This document shows positions 48,501-60,438 of a stretch of DNA of 64,000 nucleotides, one piece after another; within the stretch, counting starts at the first letter, position 1; each line of letters begins with the position of its first letter. The stretch covers positions 4,305,708 through 4,369,707 of the forward strand of contig CM022667.1 of NCBI GenBank assembly GCA_012295275.1, in the 5' to 3' direction. A program made the position numbers and the translations under genes. This DNA comes from Chrysomallon squamiferum (taxonomy: Eukaryota > Mollusca > Gastropoda > Neomphalida > Peltospiridae). Below the pieces are notes generated by a model. The model had not been told where the DNA came from, ran no database searches, and saw nothing but the letters and a program-made list of their open reading frames with translations.

Positions 48501-51500
48501 TTATACTGGAAAAGTCACTATCCTTAAAACTGGTTTATACTGGAAAAGTCACTATCCTTAAAACTGGTTTATACTGGAAAAGTCACTATCCTTAAAACTG
48601 GTTTATACTGGAAAAGTCACTATCCTTAAAACTGGTTTATACTGGAAAAGTCACTAACCTTAAAACTGGTTTATACTGGAAAAGTCACTAACCTTAAAAC
48701 TGGTTTATACTGGTTAAGTCACTAACCTTAAAACTGGTTTATACTGGAAAAGTCACTAACCTTAAAACTGGTTTATACTGGAAAAGTCACTAACCTTAAA
48801 ACTGGTTTATACTGGAAAAGTCACTAACCTTAAAACTGGTTTATACTGGAAAAGTCACTATCCTTAAAACTGGATTATACTGGTAAAGTCACTATCCTTA
48901 AAACTGGTTTATACTGGTTCGGTCACTATCCTTAAAACTGGTTTATACTGGTTCGGTCACTAACCTTAAAACTGGTTTATACTGGTAAAGTCATTATCCT
49001 TAAAACTGGTTTATACTGGTAAAGTCACTATCCTTAAAACTGGTTTATACTGGAAAAGTCATTAACCTTAAAACTGGTTTATACTGGTAAAGTCACTAAC
49101 CTTAAAACTGGTTTATACTGGAAAAGTCACTAACCTTAAAACTGGTTTATACTGGAAAAGTCACTAACTGGGAAAAGTCACTAACCTTAAAACTGGTTTA
49201 TACTGGAAAAGTCACTAACCTTAAAACTGGTTTATACTGGTAAAAAGTCACTATCCTTAAAACTGGTTTATACTGGTAAAACTATCTTAAAACTGGTTTA
49301 TACCTCGGTCAATCCTTAAAACTGGTTTATACTGGTTCGGTCACTAACCTTAAAACTGGTTTATACTGGTAAAGTCACTAACCTTAAAACTGGTTTATAC
49401 TGGTAAAGTCACTATCCTTAAAACTGGTTTATACTGGTAAAGTCACTATCCTTAAAACTGGTTTATACTGGTAAAGTCACTAACCTTAAAACTGGTTTAT
49501 ACTGGAAAAGTCACTAACCTTAAAACTGGTTTATACTGGTAAAGTCACTAACCTTAAAACTGGTTTATACTGGAAAAGTCACTAACCTTAAAACTGGTTT
49601 ATACTGGAAAAGTCACTAACCTTAAAACTGGTTTAACTGGAAAAAAACTGGTTTACTCGGTCACTACCTTAAAACTGGTTTATACTGGAAAAAAAAGTCA
49701 CTAACCTTAAAACTCGGTTTATACTGGAAAAGTATCCTTAAAACTGGTTTATACTGGAAAAAGTCACTATCAAAAAACTGGTTTATACTGGAAAAGTCAC
49801 CTTAAAACTGGTTTATACTGGAAAAGTCACTAACCTTAAAACTGGTTTATACTGGTTCGGTCACTATCCTTAAAACTGGTTTATACTGGTTCGGTCACTA
49901 ACCTTAAAACTGGTTTATACTGGAAAAGTCACTAACCTTAAAACTGGTTTATACTGGAAAAGTCACTAACCTTAAAACTGGTTTATACTGGAAAAGTCAC
50001 TAACCTTAAAACTGGTTTATACTGGTTTATAAAACTGGTTTATAAAGTCTTAAAACTAACCTTAAAACTGGTTTATACTGGAAAAGTCACTAACCTTAAA
50101 ACTGGTTTATACTGGTCACTAACCTTAAAACTGGTTTATACTGGTAAAGTCACTATCCTTAAAACTGGATTATACTGGTAAAGTCACTAACCTTAAAACT
50201 GGTATATACTGGTAAAGTCACTAACCTTAAAACTGGTTTATACTGGTTTATAAAACTGGTTTATACTGGAAAAGTCACTAACCTTAAAACTGGTTTATAC
50301 TGGTTCGGTCACTAACCTTAAAACTGGTTTATACTGGTAAAGTCACTATCCTTAAAACTGGTTTATACTGGTAAAGTCACTATCCTTAAAACTGGTTTAT
50401 ACTGGTAAAGTCACTAACCTTAAAACTGGTTTATACTGGTAAAGTCACTAACCTTAAAACTGGTTTATACTGGTAAAGTCACTAACCTTAAAACTGGTTT
50501 ATACTGGTAAAGTCACTATCCTTAAAACTGGTTTATACTGGTAAAGTCACTAACCTTAAAACTCGTTTATACTTGTTCGGTCACTAACCTTAAAACTGGT
50601 TTATACTGGTAAAGTCACTATCCTTAAAACTGGTTTATACTGGTAAAGTCACTAACCTTAAAACTGGTTTATACTGGTAAAGTCACTAACCTTAAAACTG
50701 GTTTATACTGGTAAAGTCACTAACCTTAAAACTGGTTTATACTGGTAAAGTCACTATCCTTAAAACTGGTTTATACTGGTAAAGTCACTAACCTTAAAAC
50801 TGGTTTATACTGGAAAAGTCACTAACCTTAAAACTGGTATATACTGGAAATGTCAATAACCTTAAAACTGGTTTATACTGGAAAAGTCACTATCCTTAAA
50901 ACTGGTTTATACTGGTAACGTCACTAACCTTAAAACTGGTTTATACTGGTAAAAGTCAATAACCTTAAAACTCGTTTATACTGGTAAAGTCACTATCCTT
51001 AAAACTGGTTTATACTGGTAAAGTCACTAACCTTAAAACTGGTTTATACTGGAAAAGTCACTAACCTTAAAACTGGTATATACTGGAAATGTCAATAACC
51101 TTAAAACTGGTTTATACTGGAAAAGTCACTATCCTTAAAACTGGTTTATACTGGTAAAGTCACTAACCTTAAAACTGGTTTATACTGGAAAAGTCACTAA
51201 CCTTAAAACTGGTTTATACTGGAAAAGTCACTAACCTTAAAACTGGTTTATACTGGTAAAGTCACTAACCTTAAAACTGGTTTATACTGGTTCGGTCACT
51301 ATCCTTAAAACTGGTTTATACTGGTAAAGTCACTAACCTTAAAACTGGTATATACTGGAAAAGTCACTAACCTTAAAATACTGGTAAAGTCACTAACCTT
51401 AAAACTGGTTTATACTGTAAAGTCACTAACCTTAAAACTGGTATATACTGGTAAAGTCACTAACCTTAAAACTGGTATATACTGGTAAAGTCACTAACCT

Positions 51501-51652
51501 TAAAACTGGTTTATACTGGTAAAGTCACTAACGTTAAAACTGGTATATACTGGTAAAGTCACTAACATTAAAACTGGTATGTACTGGTAAAGTCACTAAC
51601 CTTAAAACTGGTTTATACTGGTAAAGTCACTATCCTTAAAACTCGTAGATAC
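45545..51652. repeat. Satellite A main array, 34-bp unit, about 180 copies
   Basis: Unit: ACTGGTTTATACTGGTAAAG followed by TCACTAACCTTAAA. Variant classes are GGTAAAG, GGAAAAG and GGTTCGG; AACC or ATCC; and TTATA, ATATA or GATTATA. Variants recur in blocks. For example, GGTTCTGTCACTATCC followed by TTGAAACTGGATT occurs at about 45870 and 46804, 934 bases apart, indicating higher-order structure. Irregular units concentrate near 47140-47410, 49240-49320, 49635-49800, 50030-50060 and 48205-48240. These could be true rearrangements or consensus errors. No long frame survives. Confidence 0.97.
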
Positions 51653-51740
51653 TGTAATGTTTAGTCAACGTTCTTAAAACCCATACAAACTCTAATGTTA
51701 GGTCAACGTTCTTAAAACGCATACAAACTCTAATGTTAGA
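51653..51740. repeat. Satellite B, short array (module 2)
   Basis: Two to three 38-base units, joined to satellite A through a transitional unit (ACTCGTAGATACTGTAATG). Offset from the left copy is 6330 bases, the same as for block U. Confidence 0.85.
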
Positions 51741-51876
51741 TGAACGTCCTGGTACTTGTACAGGCTTCTATCAACACTTAAACACTGGGCAATCTGAGAT
51801 CTGAAAACCACGATATGTACAGATACACCGGCCAGAACCATTACTGGTGTTTATTATTATTGATAATTAAAAACAA
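51741..51876. repeat. Unique block U, copy 2 (module 2)
   Basis: Near-identical copy of 45411-45543. Homology ends at AATTAAAAACAA, after which ordinary AT-rich DNA follows. Together with the A and B arrays it shows that an A-B-U module was duplicated in tandem. Confidence 0.9.
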
Positions 51877-52980
51877 ACACATCAGCAATAAGTAAGTAAA
51901 TAAATAACAAAAGAGAAAGCAGAAAATTAAAAACAAAACAAAAAAAACATAAAAAATCACAAAACAACAACTACAACAACAAAAATAAGAAATATTTGTT
52001 TTAAAATTTAAAAAATAGAAGAACAAGTAAAAAAATAAAGAGCAGAAATATAGTTTAAAATCTTGCACCTCCTCACAGCCATACCTGCCCTAATTACTGC
52101 CCCTGAGGCTGCAGTTTCGCTTCTCTTTAATTTTTCATCTCAAAAACTGTAACACTGATTAAACGCGCACACAGCGAGGTTCCTGGTTTGCAGTCGGTCC
52201 AATGACAGGCTGCTACGACTGAGTGATGCTTCTCATGCATGATTGATTGACGAATTATACGTTTTGACAAGAAATGGTTGCCTGTATTAATTTCTTGCCA
52301 TCATCAAGGCTGATGAAGAGAGAGAGTTTTCATTCAAATTGGAGTCAGTCAGTCACAGAGATGATAATTTCTGATTACAACACGAACGAGGTTAAATATT
52401 GCATCCTCTGACTTCCCGGCTTCCTCTCAATTCAGTTTCTACTCGGTTTTAATTTTTCTCTCCGTGTGTGAAGATCATAGGACAGGAGGAATTAGTTCAC
52501 ACCAAGTCTAATTTAAATGATCCATCCATCCTTCCTTCCTTCCTTTCTTTCTTTCTTTCTTTCTTTTTTTTTCTTTTTTTTTTCCTTTTTTCTTCTTCTT
52601 TGTTATTGTTAGTGTTGTCGTTATTATTGCTGTTGCTGTAGTTATTGTTATTATTGTTGTTATTATTATTTTTGCAACACTTATTATGTTGTAGTTATTA
52701 TTATTGTTGTTCTTACTGTTATCATAGTTATTGCAACTCTTAGTACTACTACTACTATTATCATCATCATCATCATTATTTATTTTTGCAAACGCTATTC
52801 AAAGACTTATCCATCCATCGATTTTTTCGTAAAAAATAACATTTATATAGAATATATTCTACCCTGTTACTTAGGAGCCATTAACTATTCATTCATTCAC
52901 TTATGCTCTTCAGCTTCTTCATTAGCAATTATAACAACAATAACCACCAAGTGTTGTTCCCAGTTCTAAGAAGACAAACT
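51877..52980. other. AT-rich DNA, no gene seen
   Basis: A-rich DNA to 52060, then a moderately complex stretch (52070-52500) without a convincing exon, then CCTT/TTTC repeats (52524-52566) and TTA/TTG trinucleotides (52600-52780). Confidence 0.5.
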
Positions 52981-53335
52981 GTTCTAACGAGAAATTCGAA
53001 AATTTGTGTCGGGGGAAAAACATTTCCTCGTTTCGTGACCTCGCGACCTCGTGACCTGTTTCCCGTAGTTTATTGGCGACAGCCGAGATACATTTGATTT
53101 AAACACACGTTAAGCTGGCAAGATTAAAAGTTGGATCACTGATCTTGTAACCGTTAGGAACGTTATCTCCGAACATCTTCAAGTATGCGTCTATTTCTGG
53201 CCATCAAAGAATGCAGACTGGGAGCCATCAGAGCATTCCGTCTGTCCGATTATCTGGCGTCCATCTTGTTAATAACGTGGCCCACTTTTGCGCAGTCGTA
53301 GCAGTTGTAGTTCTCATTGTTCGGGAGAGAGATTA
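52981..53335. promoter_or_regulatory. GC-richer island with TGACCT direct repeats
   Basis: TGACCT (53036), CGACCT (53044) and TGACCT (53052) are evenly spaced by 8 bases. On the minus strand this is AGGTCA-type half-sites as DR2, a known nuclear-receptor arrangement. ATTGGCG (inverse CCAAT) is at about 53072, and CGTCCATCTTG, which resembles a YY1-type element, is near 53257. It looks like a promoter or enhancer; no exon assigned. Confidence 0.3.
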
Positions 53336-53454
53336 ATGTGGTGGTGGGTGATGATGGTCAACTTTTAGTCGAGTTATTGAAGTTAATCGATTTTCTGTTG
53401 TTAATGTATGTGTGTAGCATGTGATAATATATGTGTTTTAGCAAGTATGTGTTT

Positions 53455-53455
<1 letters not shown>

Positions 53456-53527
<72 letters not shown>
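53456..53527. repeat. (TG)n microsatellite, about 36 units
   Basis: A pure TG run. The minus-strand poly-Thr/His frame across it is an artefact. Confidence 0.95.
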
Positions 53528-53529
<2 letters not shown>

Positions 53530-54699
53530 ATAAGAATATTGATGAACAATCTGCAGTAATTGGAACAATTTAGATGGGACTGGTTGAAAAGTCTAGTGAC
53601 TAGCCGAGTAACCTGTTTAGTGTCAGACCAGTTTTCCAGTGTGCTGGAGATGATAAACGAAATGACCAACTGACTGCATTGCTGACTGACCAGCGGTCAA
53701 CTGATAGATTAATCTACTCACAGACAGACAGACACTTATATTTATCTGAAATAACAGAATTATTATGAGACTTATTTATTTAATCAGTTCTTCCTTTCTT
53801 AAATCCACCTCAGATGAATATTCAGAAAATAATATTTACTGACAGATGATAATATTAATGAGACGCTGTGGATAAAATCTTTTTTTTTTTTTTTTTTTTT
53901 TTTTTTTCCTAGCGTACAAAATCTCTAACGAGGGTTTTTGTTGTGTTGTCTCTCATCCTTTCAGTTTCTCATATCAAGATCAATTTTTCCTTTATTGTCT
54001 CTTTTTATCTCGTCCTGATCTAAAGACTTCGAAATAACGACAGCGACTCTGTTTTAATTCTGGCACTCCAGTGTGACAGTCTCGATGTTTTATCATTTAT
54101 TTTCTCTTCTCGTCCTTTTAATGGTTCCGTGTTCCGCGCGCCATCAATTTGTTCTTATCAAGAAGCCAGCAAATGACTGCTTTCAAGACGCGACACGAAC
54201 TCTAACTGTCTGTTGACAGAAACAGGAAGCAGCTTTGTCGTCCATATTGGTGTTAATTCCTCCATTGTGGTGCTCTATAGTCTTGTTTCGTTTGCTGTGT
54301 AATGAGAGTTGATTGTATTAAACGTAATCCATTTTCAGACAGATAATTGCTGTACGATGTATGGAGAGATTAATAAACTAAAATGTGAGAAACTGGAATC
54401 CATTAAGATCAAAAAGAAAGTATTAAAAGTTTATTACTAACAGCGAAAAAAAAAAAAAGAGAGAAATGTTTTGAATCGCGCTCAAGGCTGTGAAATTAAT
54501 AGTTAAATTATTTATTAATGTTTTACAATTAATGTAGCAAATATTCACGCTTATTCAAATAAACAGTAATAAAATTTATCTTGTACGCCTAATTTGACGT
54601 TCAAACTCGTCTAACATGAAACAAGACACCGAATCAACCCTTTCCAGCAGACACTTCATGAATTTTCTCATTCCAACAAGTGATCCCCAAACCTAAGAC

Positions 54700-54738
<39 letters not shown>

Positions 54739-54868
54739 CTTTTTTTTTTTTTAAAGTATTGAACTGACGTTATGTATGTTTATATATATCTGTATCATGT
54801 AAAGATAAATGCACTTTCGGCCCTTCCCTTCTAATTTTCATCATCATTTATTTACTTAACGTGATACA

Positions 54869-54915
<47 letters not shown>

Positions 54916-55345
54916 GTGACATATGGGAGGAAAGTAAACATATTCTGTTATTTTTATCACAGAGCAAACCAGGGATCACGTAAATACATGTAACTTCGAT
55001 AAACCAGTCAAAAACATGCAACGTGCAGATTTGGAAGGGCGGATGGGTGAATGAATGAATAGATAAATGAATGGATGGATGGATGGATAAATGAATGAAT
55101 GGATGGATGGTTTGGTGGGTGGATGACAGAACTTTGGATGGATTGATGAATGGATGTGGATGACAACCTGGGAAACGGTAAACTTTCCTTCAACGGAGAC
55201 GTATGCAAGAACAAAGTGAGAAAAACAAAAAATAACACCAAAGAATCAAATAAATTATATTTCATATTTTCTACAGGCTTCCATTTCCTTCTTCTTTTTT
55301 TCTGTAAGCTTTGTGTCTGAACTGGACTCTGTAAAACAGCAGTGA
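53528..55345. other. AT-rich DNA with simple repeats
   Basis: No gene seen. T run (53880-53907), a somewhat GC-richer patch (54000-54290) without a clear exon, A run (54447), AAT (54700-54736), (CA)n (54869-54913) and GGAT/GAAT-type repeats (55055-55160). Confidence 0.5.
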
Positions 55346-55555
55346 ATGTTCAAACTTGTCGTAAAGAGAGACGTATGGACTTTACGTGCAATTTCACGTC
55401 TTTGGGCAAACATCGCTAGATTGCTGACACGACTCCAGTATATTTGTTCTAAAACTCACGAAGCAGACAACACGGATATAACAGTTTTTGTTTATGCTGT
55501 GGTTAAGCATCCGAATAGGCCGTACTTTAAGAAAGTCATTAATATTTCTTCCAAT

Positions 55556-55561
<6 letters not shown>
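55346..55561 (+). CDS. Unrecognised open frame, about 70 residues, doubtful
   Basis: ATG-initiated frame with mixed composition over about 70 codons (for example VVKRDVWTLRAISRLWANIA) before it runs into a poly-T tract read as poly-Phe. A real protein would have to end or splice before 55559; no good donor was seen. It has no recognised domain. A chance frame or a decayed exon are both possible. Confidence 0.18.
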
Positions 55562-55596
<35 letters not shown>

Positions 55597-55619
55597 GCTG
55601 TTATTATACCAGTTATGTA

Positions 55620-55651
<32 letters not shown>

Positions 55652-55944
55652 TTTTTTTTTTTTTTTTTTTTTACGGTTGAAATCCGTTCTTGTTAAATAA
55701 ATAAATCTTTAACGAAATGGTGAAGAATTTCTTGTTACGTCTTTCATACGTGAACAGATTATACTGAATTATTTAATTATTTGCTGCGGAACTGTTATGG
55801 CGGCGTTAAAGTGGAATTTCTGTGTCTGCAGCTGCTGTAGTTAGACAGAAAATGTTTGTAAATCTTTTTGAACTTACTGAACTTCAAAAAAAAAGGAATG
55901 AATAAATAAATAAATAATTGAAAATGAGAATTAGAAAAAGTTTA

Positions 55945-56000
<56 letters not shown>

Positions 56001-57420
56001 GTAATAATAATAATAATAAAATGCAAATCTTCAAAAATAAATGAATTTTTAGATTTTGTTTTCAAGAAAATAGAGATAGCTTTCTGATTTGAGTAGTAAA
56101 TGACAACAGTTAATGACAAATTCTTGTCTTCTAAGAACCTGTACTATTTCTACTGCTACTACTACTACTATTATAGTTTCTACTATTACTTTTATATATT
56201 CTTTACTTATTACTACAATTGGTATTACTACTAATAATAATTCTGGCACTAGAACTAACAATACCACTTCTATTTCGGGTACTACTACTACTACTACTTC
56301 TATTATTACTACTAATACAGCATCTACTACTACCACACAGAGTAACAATTACAATGACACCTACAATACAACAAGAATAATAAAACAACAATAATAAAAC
56401 AAGACTATCATATATCTCTTCTGTATTTAATTTTTAAATACATTTTTTCTATGTGACTATTCTGTACTCTGCACCAGGTGAGAACTAATTATCACAGGAA
56501 ATTAATTTCGCTTCACTAACAAGTTTCAATGAGGGAATGTTTTTTCCGCTTTGTTACAAATTATGTGTGTTAATTGTTTTCATTTGGAAGTCTGGGATTA
56601 TTACCTGGCGAAAGAATTTTATTGTTAATTATTTTTTTACAGGTGCGCATACCAACAAACCCGAGAGAAGGTGATATTTTTATTTTTATTTTTATTTTAT
56701 ATTTTATTTTATATTATATGGTTTTTTTTAACGATTGATTTTTATAAGTTATCTAAGTTATTATATATGTATTTTAATTTACTTTCGTTGTTTTATTTTT
56801 ATTTATTTATTTTATTTGTTTACTTGTTTTGTGTTAATGGAATTTTGCAACCAGTTTTACATTATTATTGTTGTTGTTGTTGTTGCTGTTATCATTATTG
56901 TTGTTGTTGTTCTTATTAATACTATTACTACCATTCTACTATAAATTCTACACTATTCTAAGTATTTTACTGTCACTACTACTACTAGCTACTACTATTA
57001 CAACTACTAGGACTACTGTAATTTCTATTACTACTTGAAACAGTAATGTTATTACTACTACTCTAAATTCTAAATCTGTTATTGTTGCTGTTATTATTAT
57101 TATTATTATTGTGTGCTATTATGTTATATATAATCATAGTTCCATTTAGATCACTTGAATTAATTTCTAATTTTATTTTTATTTTTTTTTTTTTTTTTTT
57201 TTATTTTTATTTTTTTTTATAATAATAATTATTATTATTATTATTTTTTTATTTTTTTTTATCAACAATAATCATTTTTTATTTCCTTTATTCCTGCATT
57301 TTCCTATTTTGTTATTCCTCTATTCCTGCATTTTCCTATTTTGTTTTTCCTCTGTGCGTGTTTTTGTTTTCTCATTTCGTCTACAAGTCGGATAACAGCG
57401 GGAAGCGCAACTCTTTCAAA
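55559..57420. other. T-rich and trinucleotide-rich DNA
   Basis: No gene seen. T runs (55559-55593, 55618-55672), AAT tract (about 55950-56018), TAC repeats (56140-56340), TTG/TTA runs (56863-56920) and T/TTA runs (57178-57262). Poly-Thr/Val frames are trinucleotide artefacts. Confidence 0.55.
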
Positions 57421-57424
57421 AAGT

Positions 57425-58075
57425 TCTAAAATTACGACATCTTCTGTAACGTTTAAAACATCTTCTGTAATGTTTAAAACATCTTCTGTAACTTTTAAAA
57501 CATGTTCAGTAACGTTTAAAACATGTTCAGTAACTTTTAAAACATCTTCAGTAACTTTTAAAACATCTGTAACTTTTAAAACATCTAAAACTTTTAAAAC
57601 ATCTTCTGTAACTTTTAAAACATCTTCTGTAACGTTTAAAATATCTTCTGTAATGTTTAAAACATCTTCTGTAACGTTTAAAATATCTTCTGTAATGTTT
57701 AAAACATCTTCTGTAACGTTTAAAACATCTTCTGTAACTTTTAAAATAGCTTCTGTAACTTTTAAAACATGTTCAGTAACGTTTAGAACATCTGTAACTT
57801 TTAAAACATCTAAAACTTTTAAAACATCTTCTGTAACTATTAAAACATCTTCAGTAACTTTTAAAACATCTTCAGTAACTTCTAAAACATCTTCAGTAAC
57901 GTTTTAAAAATCTTCTGTAACTTTTAAAACATCTTCAGTAACTATTAAAACATCTGTAACTTTTAAAACATCTTCAGTAACATTTAAAACATCTGTAACT
58001 TTTAAAACATCTTCAGTAACTGTTAAAACATCTTCAGTAACTTTTAAAACATCTTCTGTAACTTTTAAAACTTAT
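57425..58075. repeat. 21-bp minisatellite encoding a TFKTSSV-like heptad
   Basis: About 30 units of 21 bases with AAAACATCTTCTGTAAC and TTTT/GTTT parts, plus shorter 15-base forms lacking TTCTGT or TTCAGT. Because 21 is divisible by three, one frame stays open from 57341 to 57907 (188 codons). It has no ATG at its left end and is broken by an inserted A near 57905, after which the repeat continues. It is treated as non-coding. Confidence 0.85.
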
Positions 58076-59156
58076 AAATTTGCTTCAGTGTCTTTCAGAT
58101 AAATGGAATTTCTTACAGAACTGACTGGAAGTGGGCGAAACGACACAGTTTATTTATTTTTATTTTATTTTTTGTTTCCACTTTAAATTACAACTGTCTT
58201 CATTCTGAATCATCATCATACTTATATCGTTTGTACAGTTTACGTCTGATGTTTTCTTAACATGTAGAAATGTCAGCTCAGTGATGTGTTGTGTGTAGAT
58301 TTTTTCGCAGGTCACGGATAAAGTCAGACAGAAGGAATATTTGTGTGTTTATCACACTGTGACAGCAGAAGATGTTTTTGATGAGTGTCTGTCGATGTGT
58401 GAGATATTTGTTTGAAGCGAGTGAACGTTCACTGAGGGGAATTTGAAGTGAAAACGTTTACAAACTGATACAAGTATAACTAAACGTAGATGAGTAATTC
58501 TACTTGTACAGATTTTTTATGATTCATATAACAATAAATAAATAAAAAGAAAAAAACAATAAAGGGGGTGATAATAATAATAATTAATTAATTAATTAAT
58601 TAATTAAAATAAAATAAATAGAATAAAATAAAAAGTTACTTACATACACACATACATTTATATCTACATGTATCTAACTATACGTATTCATTATATAAAT
58701 ATATTACATTTTTGTTATTATTTCGAATTGGTATTATTATTACTGGATTTTGTGAGGTCAGTTTTTTTTTTTTTTTCACACAAATAAAACTTTTCTTATT
58801 TCTCTGTTATTTACACTAAAATGAAAAATGTTTTTTGCCCACTTAATCGCTAATAAAATGTTTTTCTTAATCTAAGAATAAACAAATTTAAAAGAAAAAA
58901 AAACAGAGAAAACAAAAAAGTAAAAAGAAAGAAACAAAAACAAACAAAAATAAAGAAAAACACACACGATACTTCAAAACCCCCAAAACACATCGGAATA
59001 AGAATATCTCTAAATTCCTCCTTATCTGCTAAAGCACCAAAGCTGCATTTACAGCTTTTGTTCCCGTATCAATTTAGGACTGTATAAATATTTGGATTTC
59101 TTTTCTTCCATGTCAAGCGCAGTGAACTTTACGTTTTTCAGTACATTTCATTGCCT
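58076..59156. other. AT-rich DNA, no gene seen
   Basis: 58230-58480 is moderately complex and includes a perfect 14-base palindrome, AGTGAACGTTCACT (58420-58433). TTAA repeats (58583-58606) and A-rich DNA (58890-58970) follow. Confidence 0.5.
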
Positions 59157-59592
59157 GGAAGATTCACTTGGCTATATAAGTAGAAGATTCAGTTGACTAT
59201 ATGAGTAGAAGATTCAGTTGACTATATAAGTAGAAGATTCAGTTGACTATATGAGTAGAAGATTCACTTGGCTATATGAGTAGAAGATTCAGATGACTAT
59301 ATGAGTAGAAGATTCAGATGACTATATAAGTAGAAGATTCAGATGACTATATAAGTAGAAGATTCAGTTGACTGTATAAGTAGAAGATTCAGATGACTAT
59401 ATAAGTAGAAGATTCACTTGGCTATATAAGTAGAAGATTCAGATGATTATATGAGTAGAAGATTCAGTTGACTATATAAGTAGAAGATTCAGTTGACTAT
59501 ATGAGTAGAAGATTCACTTGGCTATATAAGTAGAAGATTCAGATGACTATATGAGTAGAAGATTCAGTCGACTATATGAGTAGAAGATTAAA
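59157..59592. repeat. 25-bp minisatellite, about 17 copies
   Basis: The unit reads AGTAGAAGATTCAGTTGACT then ATAT(G/A). Two main variants alternate at two points: CAGTTGACT, CACTTGGCT or CAGATGACT, and ATATG or ATATA. Degenerate outliers (AGTAGAAGATT) continue to about 59705. Confidence 0.95.
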
Positions 59593-59705
59593 CAGTAGAA
59601 GATTCTTTTATTTTAGAAGATTCAGTTTTTTATATTGTTATTAATGAATGATATTTTTGAAGATTTTGACTTATCAGTAGAAGATTCAGTTTACTATATA
59701 AGTAG

Positions 59706-59932
59706 AGTTCTGAGTATATAATCTAAATCTTCGTTTATTAGAAAGCTATTAATAAACATTTCTTTTATTTTCTATTTTCTTTTTTCTATTGTTATAATGA
59801 ATGATTTTTTGATTTTTATTATTATTATTTTCTTAGCATTTTGGTGCATTTTATTGTGTATATTGTGTGTATGTGTGTGTGTGCGTCTGTGTGTCAGTTC
59901 ATATACCGAAAACAGCTTTTATATTTCATCTT

Positions 59933-60003
<71 letters not shown>

Positions 60004-60200
60004 CTCTATCTGTCTGTCTGTCTGTCTCTATATGGGACCTATGTATGTGAATATTTATATATATAGTTGTATTGTGTTTTTTTTGTTTTTGAACGTTATG
60101 CCATTATTACTGCTCTACTACGTCTTTGTTTTGTTGAGAAACCTAAAGAACGTAAAAACGCAGTGTTACTGTAAACGGTTTTAAAACGAGTTCATCGCGC
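59706..60200. repeat. (TCTA)n microsatellite and flanks
   Basis: A tetranucleotide TCTA run of about 17 units (59932-60003), then TCTG units. The Ser-Ile-Tyr-Leu repeat frames are artefacts of it. Nothing else supported in the stretch. Confidence 0.9.
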
Positions 60201-60211
60201 TGCATTGATCT

Positions 60212-60228
60212 CACTTCCGGTGACGTCT
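60212..60228. promoter_or_regulatory. Abutting ETS and CRE-like sites
   Basis: CACTTCCGG (60212-60220) is an inverse ETS site (CCGGAAGTG) directly abutting TGACGTCT (60221-60228). Adjacent ETS and CRE elements are a known arrangement in housekeeping promoters. The surroundings (60185-60260) are GC-richer. TGACGTCT also occurs at 21912. Confidence 0.35.
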
Positions 60229-60438
60229 GCTCACTAAAATCCGATTCACCAGCGACATGTTACAAACAAATATTTGAAAATTCAGTCTGGGTTTTGCCCT
60301 CAGTAAACTGTGCCCCAGAGTCTTTCTTTCTTTCTTAGATTTTCTTTTTTTTTTCTTTTTTGTCTCCTCAAATTCTTCCTTCTGATTACCTCGTAGCGGT
60401 GAATTTGATCCTGATTAATGAAGTTAAACTAGCTGTTG

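Noticed and set aside
44922-51740. CRISPR-like array
   Set aside because: Although repeats are short and regular, there are no unique spacers: the 34-bp units are head-to-tail. The window is also clearly eukaryotic.
53358-53669. 103-residue frame on the minus strand
   Set aside because: Its core is poly-Thr/His from (TG)n; flanks show no coding character.
56049-56394. Val-rich and Thr-rich frames of 93-99 residues
   Set aside because: TAC/GTA trinucleotide artefacts.
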